From Streptomyces sp. ML-6 (GTDB lineage Bacteria > Actinomycetota > Actinomycetes > Streptomycetales > Streptomycetaceae), in NCBI RefSeq assembly GCF_030116705.1, contig NZ_JAOTIK010000002.1, forward strand, positions 248,001 through 312,000: a stretch of 64,000 nt of DNA. The letters are read 5' to 3'. Position 1 is the first letter of the stretch. The number at the start of each line of letters is the position of its first letter. Positions 52,642 through 60,989 of the stretch are shown in pieces. The position numbers and the translations under genes are program-made. The notes beneath the pieces are model-generated. The model was given only the letters and a program-made list of their open reading frames with translations. It did no database searches and was not told the DNA's origin.

Positions 52642-53334
52642 TCAACCCACCGCCGGATCGGATGAGGGCCCCGTGTCCCCGCTCCGCCCGCACCGGCAGT
52701 CGTCCTCCACCGCCTCCTCCTCCTCCACGTCACACGGCTTCAGCAACAGGTCGACAGCCTTCCTGACGTAGGGCAGAACGGTGCCGTCCGGCACCGAGCT
52801 CAGGGCCGGTGTCTGGACCGCCAGCCGCATCAGGGTCATGCCCAGCAGCCACGCCGCCAGCAGTTCCGCGCGCACCTCGGCGTCGGGGCCCTCCAGGCGT
52901 CGGGCGAAGCGCTCCGAAAAGATTTCGGTCACGTCGGAGCGGAGGAGTCCGACGGCTTCCTCCCGGCTGGGCGAGCGGAGCATCGTCAGCACCGGATTCG
53001 GGATCTCGCTCTCCCCGGGGCCGTCGAAGGCGAGCCGGTGGATCCACTCGGGCACGTCCTCCAGCGGCAGGTGACACAGCGGTTGGAACAGGGCGCCGCT
53101 GCGGTTCGCGACGGCTTCGAAAAGGCCATGTTTTGAGCCGAAGTACCGATAGACGAGAGCGGCGTCGACACCGGCCTCCCTGGCGATGTCACGGATGCTC
53201 GTGCCGTCGTACCCGTACTTCGAGAAGCGCTGGGCGGCGGCGCTCATGAGAGCCGCGCGGGAGCCTGCCGAGTCGTATTTGCGGGGAGTGATGCGGTCGC
53301 CGCCGCTCCGCTTCGCCGCGTCCGGGCTGTCCAT
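52642..53334 (-). CDS. TetR-family transcriptional regulator
   Basis: The 230-residue regulator has a TetR helix-turn-helix at about 20-65 (IRDIAREAGVDAALVYRYFGS), an all-helical ligand domain and a Glu/Cys-rich C-terminal tail. ATG 53334 follows GGAGGAG. A near-perfect 18-bp palindrome lies 75 bases upstream, between this gene and the UDP-glucose dehydrogenase/glycosyltransferase/pump operon, so it is the likely repressor of that operon. Confidence 0.9.
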   Translation of the reverse strand: MDSPDAAKRSGGDRITPRKYDSAGSRAALMSAAAQRFSKYGYDGTSIRDIAREAGVDAALVYRYFGSKHGLFEAVANRSGALFQPLCHLPLEDVPEWIHRLAFDGPGESEIPNPVLTMLRSPSREEAVGLLRSDVTEIFSERFARRLEGPDAEVRAELLAAWLLGMTLMRLAVQTPALSSVPDGTVLPYVRKAVDLLLKPCDVEEEEAVEDDCRCGRSGDTGPSSDPAVG

Positions 53335-53408
53335 CTGGTGCTCCTCCGCTCGGGTGTCCGGTCCATGCTCCCCGGTCCCGCCCGGCCTGTCCAAAACCCG
53401 TCAGCCAA

Positions 53409-53426
53409 TGTCATCGATCGTTGACA
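53409..53426. promoter_or_regulatory. Probable TetR operator of the conjugation-efflux operon
   Basis: TGTCATCGATCGTTGACA is palindromic except at two central pairs and lies in the divergent promoter between the TetR gene and the UDP-glucose dehydrogenase operon, the expected site for autoregulation and operon repression. Confidence 0.65.
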
Positions 53427-53594
53427 ACTGTCTCGGCGGGCGAAGTAGCTTGTGGACGCGGGCAATTGGCCTTCAGCTGCCCGTGTCCCGGGCCCGCCTC
53501 CGTCGTCAGTCCTGCGCCGGCCCGGTCCCCACGACGGCGTCAGGTGGCGGGACACCCCCGCACCGGCCCTCGAACGAGAAGAACTGGTGATCCC

Positions 53595-54908
53595 TTGGCT
53601 CTTCGAAACGTCACTGTCATAGGAACCGGCTACGTCGGGCTGACCACCGGAGCCTGTCTTGCCTCCCTCGGACACCGGGTGGTGTGTGCGGACGCCGATG
53701 CGGGCAAGGTCGAACGGCTGCGGCGGGCGCAGGTCGACATCCTCGAACCCGGCCTGCCGGAGATCGTCCGCGACGGTCTGGACTCCGGCCGTCTGGAGTT
53801 CGTGCGGGACACCCGGACGGCCGTCGAGAGGGCCGAGGTGGTCTTCCTGTGCCTGCCCACCCCGATGGGTGTCGGCGGCGCCGCCGACCTGGCCGCCGTC
53901 GAAGCGGTCGCCGACGAGGTCCGGGACCGGCTGCCGCACGGCTGCCTGGTGGTCAACAAGTCGACCGTGCCGGTGGGCACCGCCGAGCGCGTCGCGGCGT
54001 TGCTCGGCCGCCCCGACGTGGTCGTGGTCAGCAACCCGGAATTCCTCCGCGAGGGTCGCGCCGTGAGCGACTTCCTCCACCCCGACCGCATCGTGGTGGG
54101 CGGCCCCGGCGCCGAGGCCGCGCGGCAGGTGGCCGACCTGTACGTCGGCATCGACGCGCCGCGCGTGCTCACCAGCACCGCCTGTGCCGAACTCACCAAG
54201 TACGCCGCGAACTTCTTCCTCGCCATGAAACTGTCGTTCGCCAACAACCTGGCCACCCTCTGCGAACGGCTCGGCGCCGATGTCGACGACGTGATCGCCG
54301 GCATCGGCCATGACCCGCGCATCGGCGGGGCATTCCTCGCCCCGGGCCCCGGCTGGGGCGGTTCCTGCCTGCCCAAGGACACGCACGCCCTGCTGAACGT
54401 CTGCGAGGAGTCCGGCGTCGAGTTCCCGCTGCTGCGGGCCACCATCGAGACCAACGTCGAGCACCAGCGCCGTCTCGTCGAGCGCGTGGTCGCCGGCTGC
54501 GCGGGGCCGGACGGCTCGCTGCGCGGCGTCCGGATCGGTCTGCTCGGCCTCGCCTTCAAGGCCGGCACCTCCGATCTGCGCGACTCCCCCGCCCTGGCGA
54601 TCGCCCGTCGGCTACGGGAACAGGGCGCCGAACTGCACGCCTACGACCCGGCATTCAGCGAACTGCGCCCCGACCTCAGCGATCTGCTCACGGTCGTCGA
54701 CACGCCTCTCGAAGCCGTCGACGGGGCCCGCGCCTGCGTCGTACTGACCGAGTGGCCCCAGTTCCGCGACCTGGACTGGGAGGCCGTCGCCGGACGGCTC
54801 GGCACGCCGCTCGTCTACGACTTCCGCAACCTCCTCGACCCCGGACGGCTCGGCGAGGCCGCACTGTCCTGGGAGGGCGTCGGCCGTACTCCGGCGATGG
54901 CGCACTGA
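53595..54908 (+). CDS. UDP-glucose 6-dehydrogenase
   Basis: The 437-residue enzyme has the NAD motif GTGYVGL (10-16), the STVPVGTA motif (123-130) and the catalytic Cys258 in GGSCLPKD. It oxidises UDP-glucose to UDP-glucuronate with two NAD+. The only suitable in-frame start is TTG 53595; longer frames enter the promoter. It is the first gene of an operon with a GT1 glycosyltransferase and an efflux pump, so UDP-glucuronate is probably made for the transferase rather than for a capsule. Confidence 0.9.
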   Translation: MALRNVTVIGTGYVGLTTGACLASLGHRVVCADADAGKVERLRRAQVDILEPGLPEIVRDGLDSGRLEFVRDTRTAVERAEVVFLCLPTPMGVGGAADLAAVEAVADEVRDRLPHGCLVVNKSTVPVGTAERVAALLGRPDVVVVSNPEFLREGRAVSDFLHPDRIVVGGPGAEAARQVADLYVGIDAPRVLTSTACAELTKYAANFFLAMKLSFANNLATLCERLGADVDDVIAGIGHDPRIGGAFLAPGPGWGGSCLPKDTHALLNVCEESGVEFPLLRATIETNVEHQRRLVERVVAGCAGPDGSLRGVRIGLLGLAFKAGTSDLRDSPALAIARRLREQGAELHAYDPAFSELRPDLSDLLTVVDTPLEAVDGARACVVLTEWPQFRDLDWEAVAGRLGTPLVYDFRNLLDPGRLGEAALSWEGVGRTPAMAH

Positions 54909-54961
54909 CCGCGCGCCGCACCGCCCACCCCCATTCCTCGATCCCGACAGAAAGGTCTGAC

Positions 54962-56176
54962 GTGCGCGTACTGTTCACCACCCTCGGCAGCCCCTCGCAC
55001 GGCCGCGCCCAGTTACCCCTGGCGCGAGCGCTCGCGGCGGCCGGCCACGAGGTGCTCGTCGCCACAACCCCGGCCCTCGTCTCCGTCTTCGAGAAGGACG
55101 ACGTCCGTGTGACCATCCCCATGGAGGAGTTCACCCCGCAGAACTTCATCACCCCTGAGGTGCTCGAACAGGTGGCACCTTCCGGCCCGGACGGCGAGGT
55201 GACGCAGCAGGACCTGGAGCGCCTCCTGCCCCGGGCCGTGGCCGGCCCGATGGCCGGGAAGCTGCGGGAGTGGGTCCTGCCGGTGGCCCAGGAGTTCCGC
55301 CCCGACCTCATCCTGCGCGACGGCATGGACCTCAGCTCCTGCGTGATCGCGGAACAGCTCGGCATCCCGCAGCTGCCCACCCCTTCCGGCGCCAGCAACC
55401 TGATCGACCCCGCCGACGTGCTGCCCGGCCTCAACGGCCTGCGTGAGAAGTCGGGGCTGCCCGTCCAGGAGGACCCGCTGTCGATCGTTCCCCACGGGCG
55501 CATCGACTACGTGCCGGCGGCCTTCTCGTTCGCCCAGCACCTGCCGCCCTCCTGGTCCTACCGGCAGACCGTGGCCGTGGACCGTGGCTCGGTCCTGCCC
55601 CGTTGGATCGCGGACCTGCCCACCGACCGCCCCCTGGTGCTCGCCGCCCTCGGCACCGCACTCCCGATGTTCCGGAGAATGGCGGCCGACGGCGAGGAGC
55701 GGCACCTGCCGGTCTCGATGCCGGACACCGTCCGGACGCTGGGGTCGATGATCGCGGCGGCGACGCGGCTGGAGGAGTGCACCGTCGTCGTCTCCACCTC
55801 GGGCATCCCGGCGGACACCGACGGCCTGCCTCCGCACGTGCACGTCACCGACCGGGTTCCGCAGCCCCTGCTGCTGGAGTCCGTCGACGTGTTCCTCACC
55901 CACGGCGGTTTCAACAGCATCCGCGAGTCGCTGCGCACGGCCACCCCCATGGCCGTACTCCCCCAGTTCGGCGACCAGTTGAGCAACGCACACCGCGTCC
56001 AGGAGCTCGGGCTCGGCCGGCACGTCACCGACTCCACGCCCGACGGCATCACCGCGGCCGTCCGCGCGGTGCTGGCCGACCCGGCCATCGGCGCCAGGTC
56101 CCGCGCGGCCCGGCTGGCCATGCTGGCCCTGCCGGAGATCGACAGCGCCGTCGCCGATCTGGAGAAGCTCGTCTGA
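54962..56176 (+). CDS. GT1-family glycosyltransferase (UGT-like)
   Basis: The 404-residue GT-B enzyme has an N-terminal acceptor domain starting VRVLFTTLGSPSHGRAQLPL with the catalytic-type His14, and a C-terminal donor domain with VDVFLTHGGFNSIRESLRTA and LPQFGDQ, typical of UGT/macrolide glycosyltransferases. With the adjacent UDP-glucose dehydrogenase, UDP-glucuronic acid is a plausible donor, but the donor cannot be proven from sequence. GTG 54962 follows AGAAAGG. Acceptors of this group are small hydrophobic molecules. Confidence 0.88.
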   Translation: MRVLFTTLGSPSHGRAQLPLARALAAAGHEVLVATTPALVSVFEKDDVRVTIPMEEFTPQNFITPEVLEQVAPSGPDGEVTQQDLERLLPRAVAGPMAGKLREWVLPVAQEFRPDLILRDGMDLSSCVIAEQLGIPQLPTPSGASNLIDPADVLPGLNGLREKSGLPVQEDPLSIVPHGRIDYVPAAFSFAQHLPPSWSYRQTVAVDRGSVLPRWIADLPTDRPLVLAALGTALPMFRRMAADGEERHLPVSMPDTVRTLGSMIAAATRLEECTVVVSTSGIPADTDGLPPHVHVTDRVPQPLLLESVDVFLTHGGFNSIRESLRTATPMAVLPQFGDQLSNAHRVQELGLGRHVTDSTPDGITAAVRAVLADPAIGARSRAARLAMLALPEIDSAVADLEKLV

Positions 56177-56248
56177 CACCCCGCCGGTACCTCCGGGCCC
56201 CGGAGGTACCGGCGCTCCCCCTCACGCTCTGCCCCGAAGAAGGTCCCG

Positions 56249-56425
56249 ATGCCCTCCTCCCCGTCCCCCGCCGTCATCGGGGCGACCGCCCCCGCCTCGA
56301 TCCGTCTCCACGGCTGCGCGCCGCTCGAACCCTCCGGCCAGGACGGCGCGGATTTCGTGGACACCCGGCGCGCGGCCCCCACCGGTGCGCCGGGCGTCGA
56401 GGTGCGGGCCGGGGCAACGGCATGA
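56249..56425 (+). CDS. 58-residue ORF coupled to the efflux pump gene
   Basis: An ATG with AAGAAGG upstream begins a 58-codon frame with GC at nearly every third position. It ends in an ATGA overlap with the pump gene. The peptide is Ala/Pro/Gly-rich with one Cys (LHGCAPLEPS) and no membrane segment. The signals and coupling argue that it is translated. The function is unknown; it may be a leader for translational coupling. Confidence 0.55.
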   Translation: MPSSPSPAVIGATAPASIRLHGCAPLEPSGQDGADFVDTRRAAPTGAPGVEVRAGATA

Positions 56426-58014
56426 CCGCCTCCGACACCGCTCCCGCACGGCTGGAGCACCGGCAGATCGTCACCGTCCTGTGGGGACTCATGCTCGGCA
56501 TGTTCCTCGCGGCCCTCGACCAGACCGTGGTCTCGTCCGCGTTGCGCACCATCGCCGACGACCTGGACGGGCTGACCGCGCAGGCGTGGGTGACGACCGC
56601 GTACCTCGTCACCGGCACCATCGCGACCCCGCTGTACGGGAAGCTCTCCGACATCCACGGCCGCCGCCCGGTGTACGTGTGCGCGATCGTGCTGTTCGCC
56701 GCGGGGTCGCTGTTGTGCGGGTTCGCCACGTCGATCCACGAACTCGCGGCCTTCCGCGCCGTCCAGGGGCTCGGCGGCGGCGGACTGATGTCGCTCGCCA
56801 TGACGGTCATCGCCGACCTGACCTCGCCCCGCGAACGCGGCCGGTACCAGGGGTACATCACGGCGGTCTTCGCCGGGGCGAGCATCGCCGGGCCGCTCCT
56901 CGGCGGGATGCTCGCGGGTCAGGACACCCTGTGGGGAATCGCCGGCTGGCGCTGGATCTTCCTGCTCAACGTGCCGCTGGCGGCACTGGCCGTCGTGGTG
57001 GTCCTGCGCGTGCTGCATGTGCCGCACCGGCCCGTACCGCACCGGCTGGATTACGGCGGCGCGGTGGCACTGGCCATCGGCATCGTCCCGCTGCTCGTCG
57101 TCGCCGAACAGGGCCGGATGTGGGGCTGGGGCTCCGGTCGTGCCCTGGCGGCGTACCTCCTCGGCCTGACCGGCCTGGTCCTCTTCGTCGCGCTGGAGCG
57201 CCGGACGGGCGATGCCGCCCTGCTGCCGATGCGGCTGTTCTCCATCCGGGCGTTCCGGCTGGGGACCGCTCTGCACTTCGTCGTCGGCATCGCCATGTTC
57301 GGCGCCCTGACGACGCTTCCGCTCCACCTCCAGCTGGCGCGGGGCATGACCCCGGTGGCGGCGGGCCTGGCCACGCTGCCCGTCGTGGTCGCGAACGTGA
57401 CGGTGACGCTGCTGGTCGGGCGGCTGATGGCCCGGACGGGAAAGTTCAAGGTGTTCCTGGTGGCGGGCATCGGTTCGCTGACGCTCTCCATGGTGGTGTT
57501 CGCGACCCTCCGGTCGGACAGCCCCCTGTGGTACGTCTCCATCGGCATGCTCTGCCTGGGGGCCGGCCTCGGCGCCGCGATGCAGACCATCACCACGCTC
57601 GCCCAGTCGGAGGTGCCCCGCGGCGACATGGGGGCGGCGACGGCATCCGTCAACTTCTTCCGCTCCAACGGCGGTACGGTCGGCACCGCGGCGTTCCTCT
57701 CCATTCTCTTCTCCCTGGCGGGTTCCCGGATCGCCGAACGCCTCGCCGCGGCCGAGGACGACCCGGTCTTCCGCCGCCTCGCCGCGCAACCGCACAACGC
57801 CCACGCACTCGACGGTGTGCTCCGCGCCGACGGCAGTGTGAATCCGGAGGACTCCGCCTTCCTCCGCGCGCTCGACCCCCACGTGGCCCAGCCCTTCCTC
57901 GACGGCTACGTCGGCGCCATGCAGGTCGCCTTCCTCGCCGGCGTCGGCGTCGCCCTCATCGCCTTCGCCATCGCCGCCTGGCGGGTACCGGACACCAGGC
58001 TGTCGGCGGACTGA
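56422..58014 (+). CDS. DHA2-family MFS efflux pump
   Basis: The 530-residue permease has about fourteen helices, motif D1 (LDQTVVSSALRTIADDL), motif A GKLSDIHGRRP and motif C GASIAGPLLGGML, the set of DHA2 drug:proton antiporters. It exports drugs or their conjugates. It is the last gene of the TetR-controlled operon, with the ATG overlapping the small ORF. Export of the glycosylated product is the natural inference. Confidence 0.93.
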   Translation: MTASDTAPARLEHRQIVTVLWGLMLGMFLAALDQTVVSSALRTIADDLDGLTAQAWVTTAYLVTGTIATPLYGKLSDIHGRRPVYVCAIVLFAAGSLLCGFATSIHELAAFRAVQGLGGGGLMSLAMTVIADLTSPRERGRYQGYITAVFAGASIAGPLLGGMLAGQDTLWGIAGWRWIFLLNVPLAALAVVVVLRVLHVPHRPVPHRLDYGGAVALAIGIVPLLVVAEQGRMWGWGSGRALAAYLLGLTGLVLFVALERRTGDAALLPMRLFSIRAFRLGTALHFVVGIAMFGALTTLPLHLQLARGMTPVAAGLATLPVVVANVTVTLLVGRLMARTGKFKVFLVAGIGSLTLSMVVFATLRSDSPLWYVSIGMLCLGAGLGAAMQTITTLAQSEVPRGDMGAATASVNFFRSNGGTVGTAAFLSILFSLAGSRIAERLAAAEDDPVFRRLAAQPHNAHALDGVLRADGSVNPEDSAFLRALDPHVAQPFLDGYVGAMQVAFLAGVGVALIAFAIAAWRVPDTRLSAD

Positions 58015-58217
58015 GCCGGGCCGCGGCGGAGCCGAAGAGCCACGACGGACGGGCCGGGCATGTCCGGCAGGGCCCCCTCGCGGGGCAGTGGCGGCGGCTC
58101 CCGACGGGCAGTGGGGTGGCGGCTCTTGCCGTTGCTCTCGCGCACCGCGCCGGTGGCCAGGCGGTTCTCGCCCGGCGGGCGGTTGCCGGGGGCCGCGTCG
58201 TCGGCGGGGAGGGGAGG

Positions 58218-58823
58218 TCAGTTCCGGGGCGCTGCCCTGACGAGTTGTGCGAGGTGTACGGCGGCGTTGCGAAGGGGGGTGTCGTCGGCGGTCACGCGGC
58301 TGAGCAGTTCGGCGCCCTCCAGGGTGCTGATGACCGTCCCGGCGAGGGAGCGGGCGGTGTCCGGGGCGATGCCGCTCCCGGTCAGCTTGGCCGTGACGAG
58401 GTCCCGCCATTCGGTGAGGGACCGGGTGGCGGCTTCCTGGAGGCCGGGGGCGCGGCCGATGGTCTCCAGGGCGGTCACCGCGACCGGGCAGCCGTCGCTC
58501 CAGTCCGACTGCTTGAGATCGTCGGCGAGCAGCAGGGCGCAGGCGGCCGTGGCGTCGGCCGGGTCGGCGGAGGAGGAGAGCCCCTTCGTGAGCATCTCGC
58601 CGAACTCCCGTGCGCCGTGGCGCATCGCCTCGGCGGCGAGCTCCTGCTTGCCTCCGGGGAAGAAGTGGTAGACGGAGCTGGGTGATGCCTGTGCGGCGGC
58701 GGCGATGCGCTTGACCGAGGTGCTCTCGTATCCCCGCTGCTGAAGCAGTGTGGCCGTGGCCCGGATGATCCGGTGACGGGTGTCGGCGTCGGACGAGCGG
58801 TCGTGCGGGACGGGGGCTGCCAT
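58218..58823 (-). CDS. TetR-family transcriptional regulator (YxaF/LmrA-like)
   Basis: The 201-residue regulator has a TetR helix-turn-helix at about 15-60 (VKRIAAAAQASPSSVYHFFPGGK) and a C-terminal domain of the LmrA/YxaF type. ATG 58823 is the family start; a long frame upstream crosses the operator and divergent gene. A twin palindromic operator begins 16 bases upstream, so it should repress itself and the divergent operon at 58912. Confidence 0.9.
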   Translation of the reverse strand: MAAPVPHDRSSDADTRHRIIRATATLLQQRGYESTSVKRIAAAAQASPSSVYHFFPGGKQELAAEAMRHGAREFGEMLTKGLSSSADPADATAACALLLADDLKQSDWSDGCPVAVTALETIGRAPGLQEAATRSLTEWRDLVTAKLTGSGIAPDTARSLAGTVISTLEGAELLSRVTADDTPLRNAAVHLAQLVRAAPRN

Positions 58824-58838
58824 GACCGCGAGTGTAGT

Positions 58839-58891
58839 GGTTGGAACGATCGATCCAGCCTGCCGTATGCTCTGGATCGATCGCTCCAACC
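58839..58891. promoter_or_regulatory. Twin TetR operator in a divergent promoter
   Basis: Two copies of a TGGA-N8-TCCA palindrome, TGGAACGATCGATCCA (58842-58857) and TGGATCGATCGCTCCA (58873-58888), lie 31 bases apart centre to centre. They are embedded in 20-base inverted arms matching at 19 positions (58839-58858 and 58872-58891). Two dimers could bind on the same DNA face. Confidence 0.75.
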
Positions 58892-58911
58892 AGAACAGTG
58901 GGCGGGTGGCC

Positions 58912-59289
58912 ATGAGAGCAGCAGCACGTGGACGGGCCCTGGTCCCCGGAGGGGAATTCCGTACGGTCGCGGCCCCCCACGCATGGATCGGCCTGCACGA
59001 AGACCCCGGCTGCCCGCCCACCCCGCTGCGCGGCGGCTTCGTCCCGCGTACGGACACGTTCGTCCCGCGTACGGACACGTTCGTCCTGCGTACGGACACG
59101 GAGGGGCTCATCGAACCGCTCGGTCGCCGACGGGACGCCGGGGCGAACCACGGCGCTCCCGACGGCCGGTGCGGTCGACGCCCCGCGCCGGAGGCCGTGG
59201 CCCAGCTGATCGGACGCCGGACCCCGCTCCCGGACCACTCGACCCGACCAGTCACCGAACCTCCGCTGTCGAAAGGCTCGACCCGATGA
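58912..59289 (+). CDS. Hypothetical repeat-containing protein coupled to a DinB-like enzyme
   Basis: The ORF of 125 residues starts at ATG 58912, right after the twin operator, and its TGA overlaps the next ATG (ATGA). Codon third positions are mostly G or C. Three in-frame copies of F-V-(P/L)-R-T-D-T lie at residues 43-63, encoded by 21-bp DNA repeats. No family recognised. The alternative is that it is a 5' leader of the next gene in which coding is incidental. Confidence 0.5.
   Translation: MRAAARGRALVPGGEFRTVAAPHAWIGLHEDPGCPPTPLRGGFVPRTDTFVPRTDTFVLRTDTEGLIEPLGRRRDAGANHGAPDGRCGRRPAPEAVAQLIGRRTPLPDHSTRPVTEPPLSKGSTR
59038..59100. repeat. Three tandem 21-bp repeats
   Basis: TTCGTCCCGCGTACGGACACG occurs at 59038-59058 and 59059-59079, and with one change at 59080-59100. 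The unit is in phase with the overlapping 125-residue ORF. No spacers separate the copies. Confidence 0.8.
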
Positions 59290-60023
59290 ACCTGCTGGAC
59301 ACCGCCCGCCACATCGAGGAGAGCCGGGCGGTGGGCATGCACGTATGGCGCATGGCCGAGAACCGGCTCGACGACTCCGTCCCCGCCTGTCCGGAGTGGC
59401 GGATCCGCGACGTGGTTCACCATCTCGGCAACGTCGCCTCCTTCGTCCACGCCTGCGTCGAGCAGGGGGGCGGCGAACCCGGGTTCACCGACGCCAAGAT
59501 GCTCCCCGACGGCCGGTTGATCGCGTGGGCCGCCAAGGAATGGGACGGGGTTCTGGACCGCCTCGCCGCAGCCGACCCCCTGGCCGACGCGTGGAACTGG
59601 TCCACCCGGCCGCACATCGTCTCCTTCTGGCCACGATGTCTCACCCACGAAGCGTTCGTCCACGGCTGGGACGTCGCTGACGCCGTGGGGCAATCACTGA
59701 CGATTCCCGCGGACGTGGCCGCCGACGGCGTGGACGAGATCCTCGCCGTCCATCTGGCCGCCGGGGCGCGCGACGGCAGGCTCTTCTCCCGCACCGGCCG
59801 GATCGAGGTGCACAGCACCGACACGGGCGACCGCTGGCTGGTGGAACTCACCTCGACGACCGTGCGCACCGGAGCGGCGGCACCGGGCGAACCGTGCGAC
59901 ACGCGGATCGCGGCCACCGCCGAGGGGCTGTACCTCGACCTGTGGGGCCGGACCCGGCTGAACCTGAAACCCCACCAGCGGGACTGGGCCGATCAGCTCG
60001 CCGCCAGTGCACCGACAGGCTGA
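59286..60023 (+). CDS. Maleylpyruvate isomerase-family (mycothiol-dependent, DinB-like) enzyme
   Basis: The 245-residue protein fits the TIGR03083/MDMPI family: N-terminal four-helix bundle with metal-ligand residues near His46 (VVHHLGNV) and H121-E122-x3-H126 (HEAFVHGWD), then a smaller C-terminal domain. Characterised members use mycothiol as a cofactor to isomerise or transfer thiol groups. The reaction here is unknown. It follows the repeat ORF by ATGA overlap and is in the TetR-controlled transcript; the flavin-binding gene 63 bases downstream may belong too. Confidence 0.82.
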   Translation: MNLLDTARHIEESRAVGMHVWRMAENRLDDSVPACPEWRIRDVVHHLGNVASFVHACVEQGGGEPGFTDAKMLPDGRLIAWAAKEWDGVLDRLAAADPLADAWNWSTRPHIVSFWPRCLTHEAFVHGWDVADAVGQSLTIPADVAADGVDEILAVHLAAGARDGRLFSRTGRIEVHSTDTGDRWLVELTSTTVRTGAAAPGEPCDTRIAATAEGLYLDLWGRTRLNLKPHQRDWADQLAASAPTG

Positions 60024-60086
60024 CCGGACCACGCCCGTGTTCGACCCGCCCAACGCCCCTGCCACCGCACTTGTGAAGGAGCTGCC

Positions 60087-60767
60087 GTGAACGACAGCCG
60101 ACTCCGAACTCCCCTGTCAAACACGGACCGCACCCGTCACCGCCGTCTGCGGGAACAGGGGAGCCCGGACCGTGCCGAACTCGACGCGATTCTGGACGCC
60201 GGTTTCGTGTGCCACTTCGGGCTGGTCATCGACGGGCACCCCATGGTCGTGCCCACCGTCTACGGGAGCGACGGGCGGAACCTCTACTTTCACGGGTCCG
60301 TGGCCGGCCGGAGCCTGGTCGCCTCGCCCGGTGCGACGGTGTGCGTCACCGTGACGCACGTGGACGGCCTCGTCCTCGCACGGTCGGTGTTCGAACACGG
60401 CATCAACTACCGCAGCGCGATGATCTATGGTGTGCCGCGCCTGGTCACGGATGCGGCGGAGAAGCGGGAGGGGCTGCGCTGCCTGACCGAGCAGGCCGCA
60501 CCCGGACAGTGGGACCACGCACGACAGCCGAACCGCAAGGAGATGGCGGCGACCGCCCTGCTCGCCATCCCGCTCGACGAGGCGTCGGTCAAGATACGCA
60601 CCGGCGGCCCGGAGGACGGCGAGGGCCCCGACGCCGCCCTCGGGATCTGGGCGGGCGTCCTCCCGCTCGTCACCACCTGGGGCGAACCGGAAACCGATCC
60701 GCTCCTCCCGGCCGGCATTGAACCGCCCGAGCACATCACCGCCCGACGCAACACCCGTGCGAAGTAG
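60087..60767 (+). CDS. Pyridoxamine 5'-phosphate oxidase-like flavin-binding protein
   Basis: The 226-residue protein has the split-barrel FMN-binding fold of the PPOX/nitroimidazole-resistance group. The stretch LDAGFVCHFGLVIDGHPMVVPTVYG is the usual N-terminal strand set. A later motif, INYRSAMIYGVPRLV, also recurs in this family. Members reduce or bind flavin-linked substrates; exact role unknown. GTG 60087 follows AAGGAG. It may share the TetR-controlled operon upstream. Confidence 0.82.
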   Translation: MNDSRLRTPLSNTDRTRHRRLREQGSPDRAELDAILDAGFVCHFGLVIDGHPMVVPTVYGSDGRNLYFHGSVAGRSLVASPGATVCVTVTHVDGLVLARSVFEHGINYRSAMIYGVPRLVTDAAEKREGLRCLTEQAAPGQWDHARQPNRKEMAATALLAIPLDEASVKIRTGGPEDGEGPDAALGIWAGVLPLVTTWGEPETDPLLPAGIEPPEHITARRNTRAK

Positions 60768-60875
60768 GCCGGGCAGCGACCCATCCCCGGCAGTGTGATT
60801 CCTCGATCGGCTGTGGCCACGGGAAGTGGATCCACTGACAATGCCCGTCGAACGCCTTCCCCGCCCTCCGCCTTC

Positions 60876-60895
60876 CGCCCTTTGGCCAAAGGGCG
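60876..60895. promoter_or_regulatory. Perfect 20-bp palindrome upstream of XRE-cupin gene
   Basis: CGCCCTTTGGCCAAAGGGCG is self-complementary over all 20 bases and lies about 95 bases before the XRE-cupin start. It is a probable operator or, less likely, the terminator hairpin of the preceding gene. A shorter CAAC-N4-GTTG repeat follows near 60944-60956. Confidence 0.6.
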
Positions 60896-60989
60896 AAGAA
60901 GTCGAAGAACCTGCCGCAGCAGTGCGCGCCCGCCACTGGAACGACAACCTTTGTTGCCATTTCCGGGACGCACGAGGTGGAATGGAGGC

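Noticed and set aside
53595..58014. Antibiotic biosynthesis cluster
   Set aside because: A sugar dehydrogenase, transferase and pump alone, without any polyketide, peptide or terpene synthase nearby, fit resistance or detoxification better.
59038..59100. CRISPR-like 21-bp repeats
   Set aside because: Direct tandem copies in an open frame with no spacers.
55558..59238. 1226-codon minus-strand open frame
   Set aside because: Antisense to the glycosyltransferase and pump genes; its end lies in frame with no gene and gives arginine-rich nonsense.
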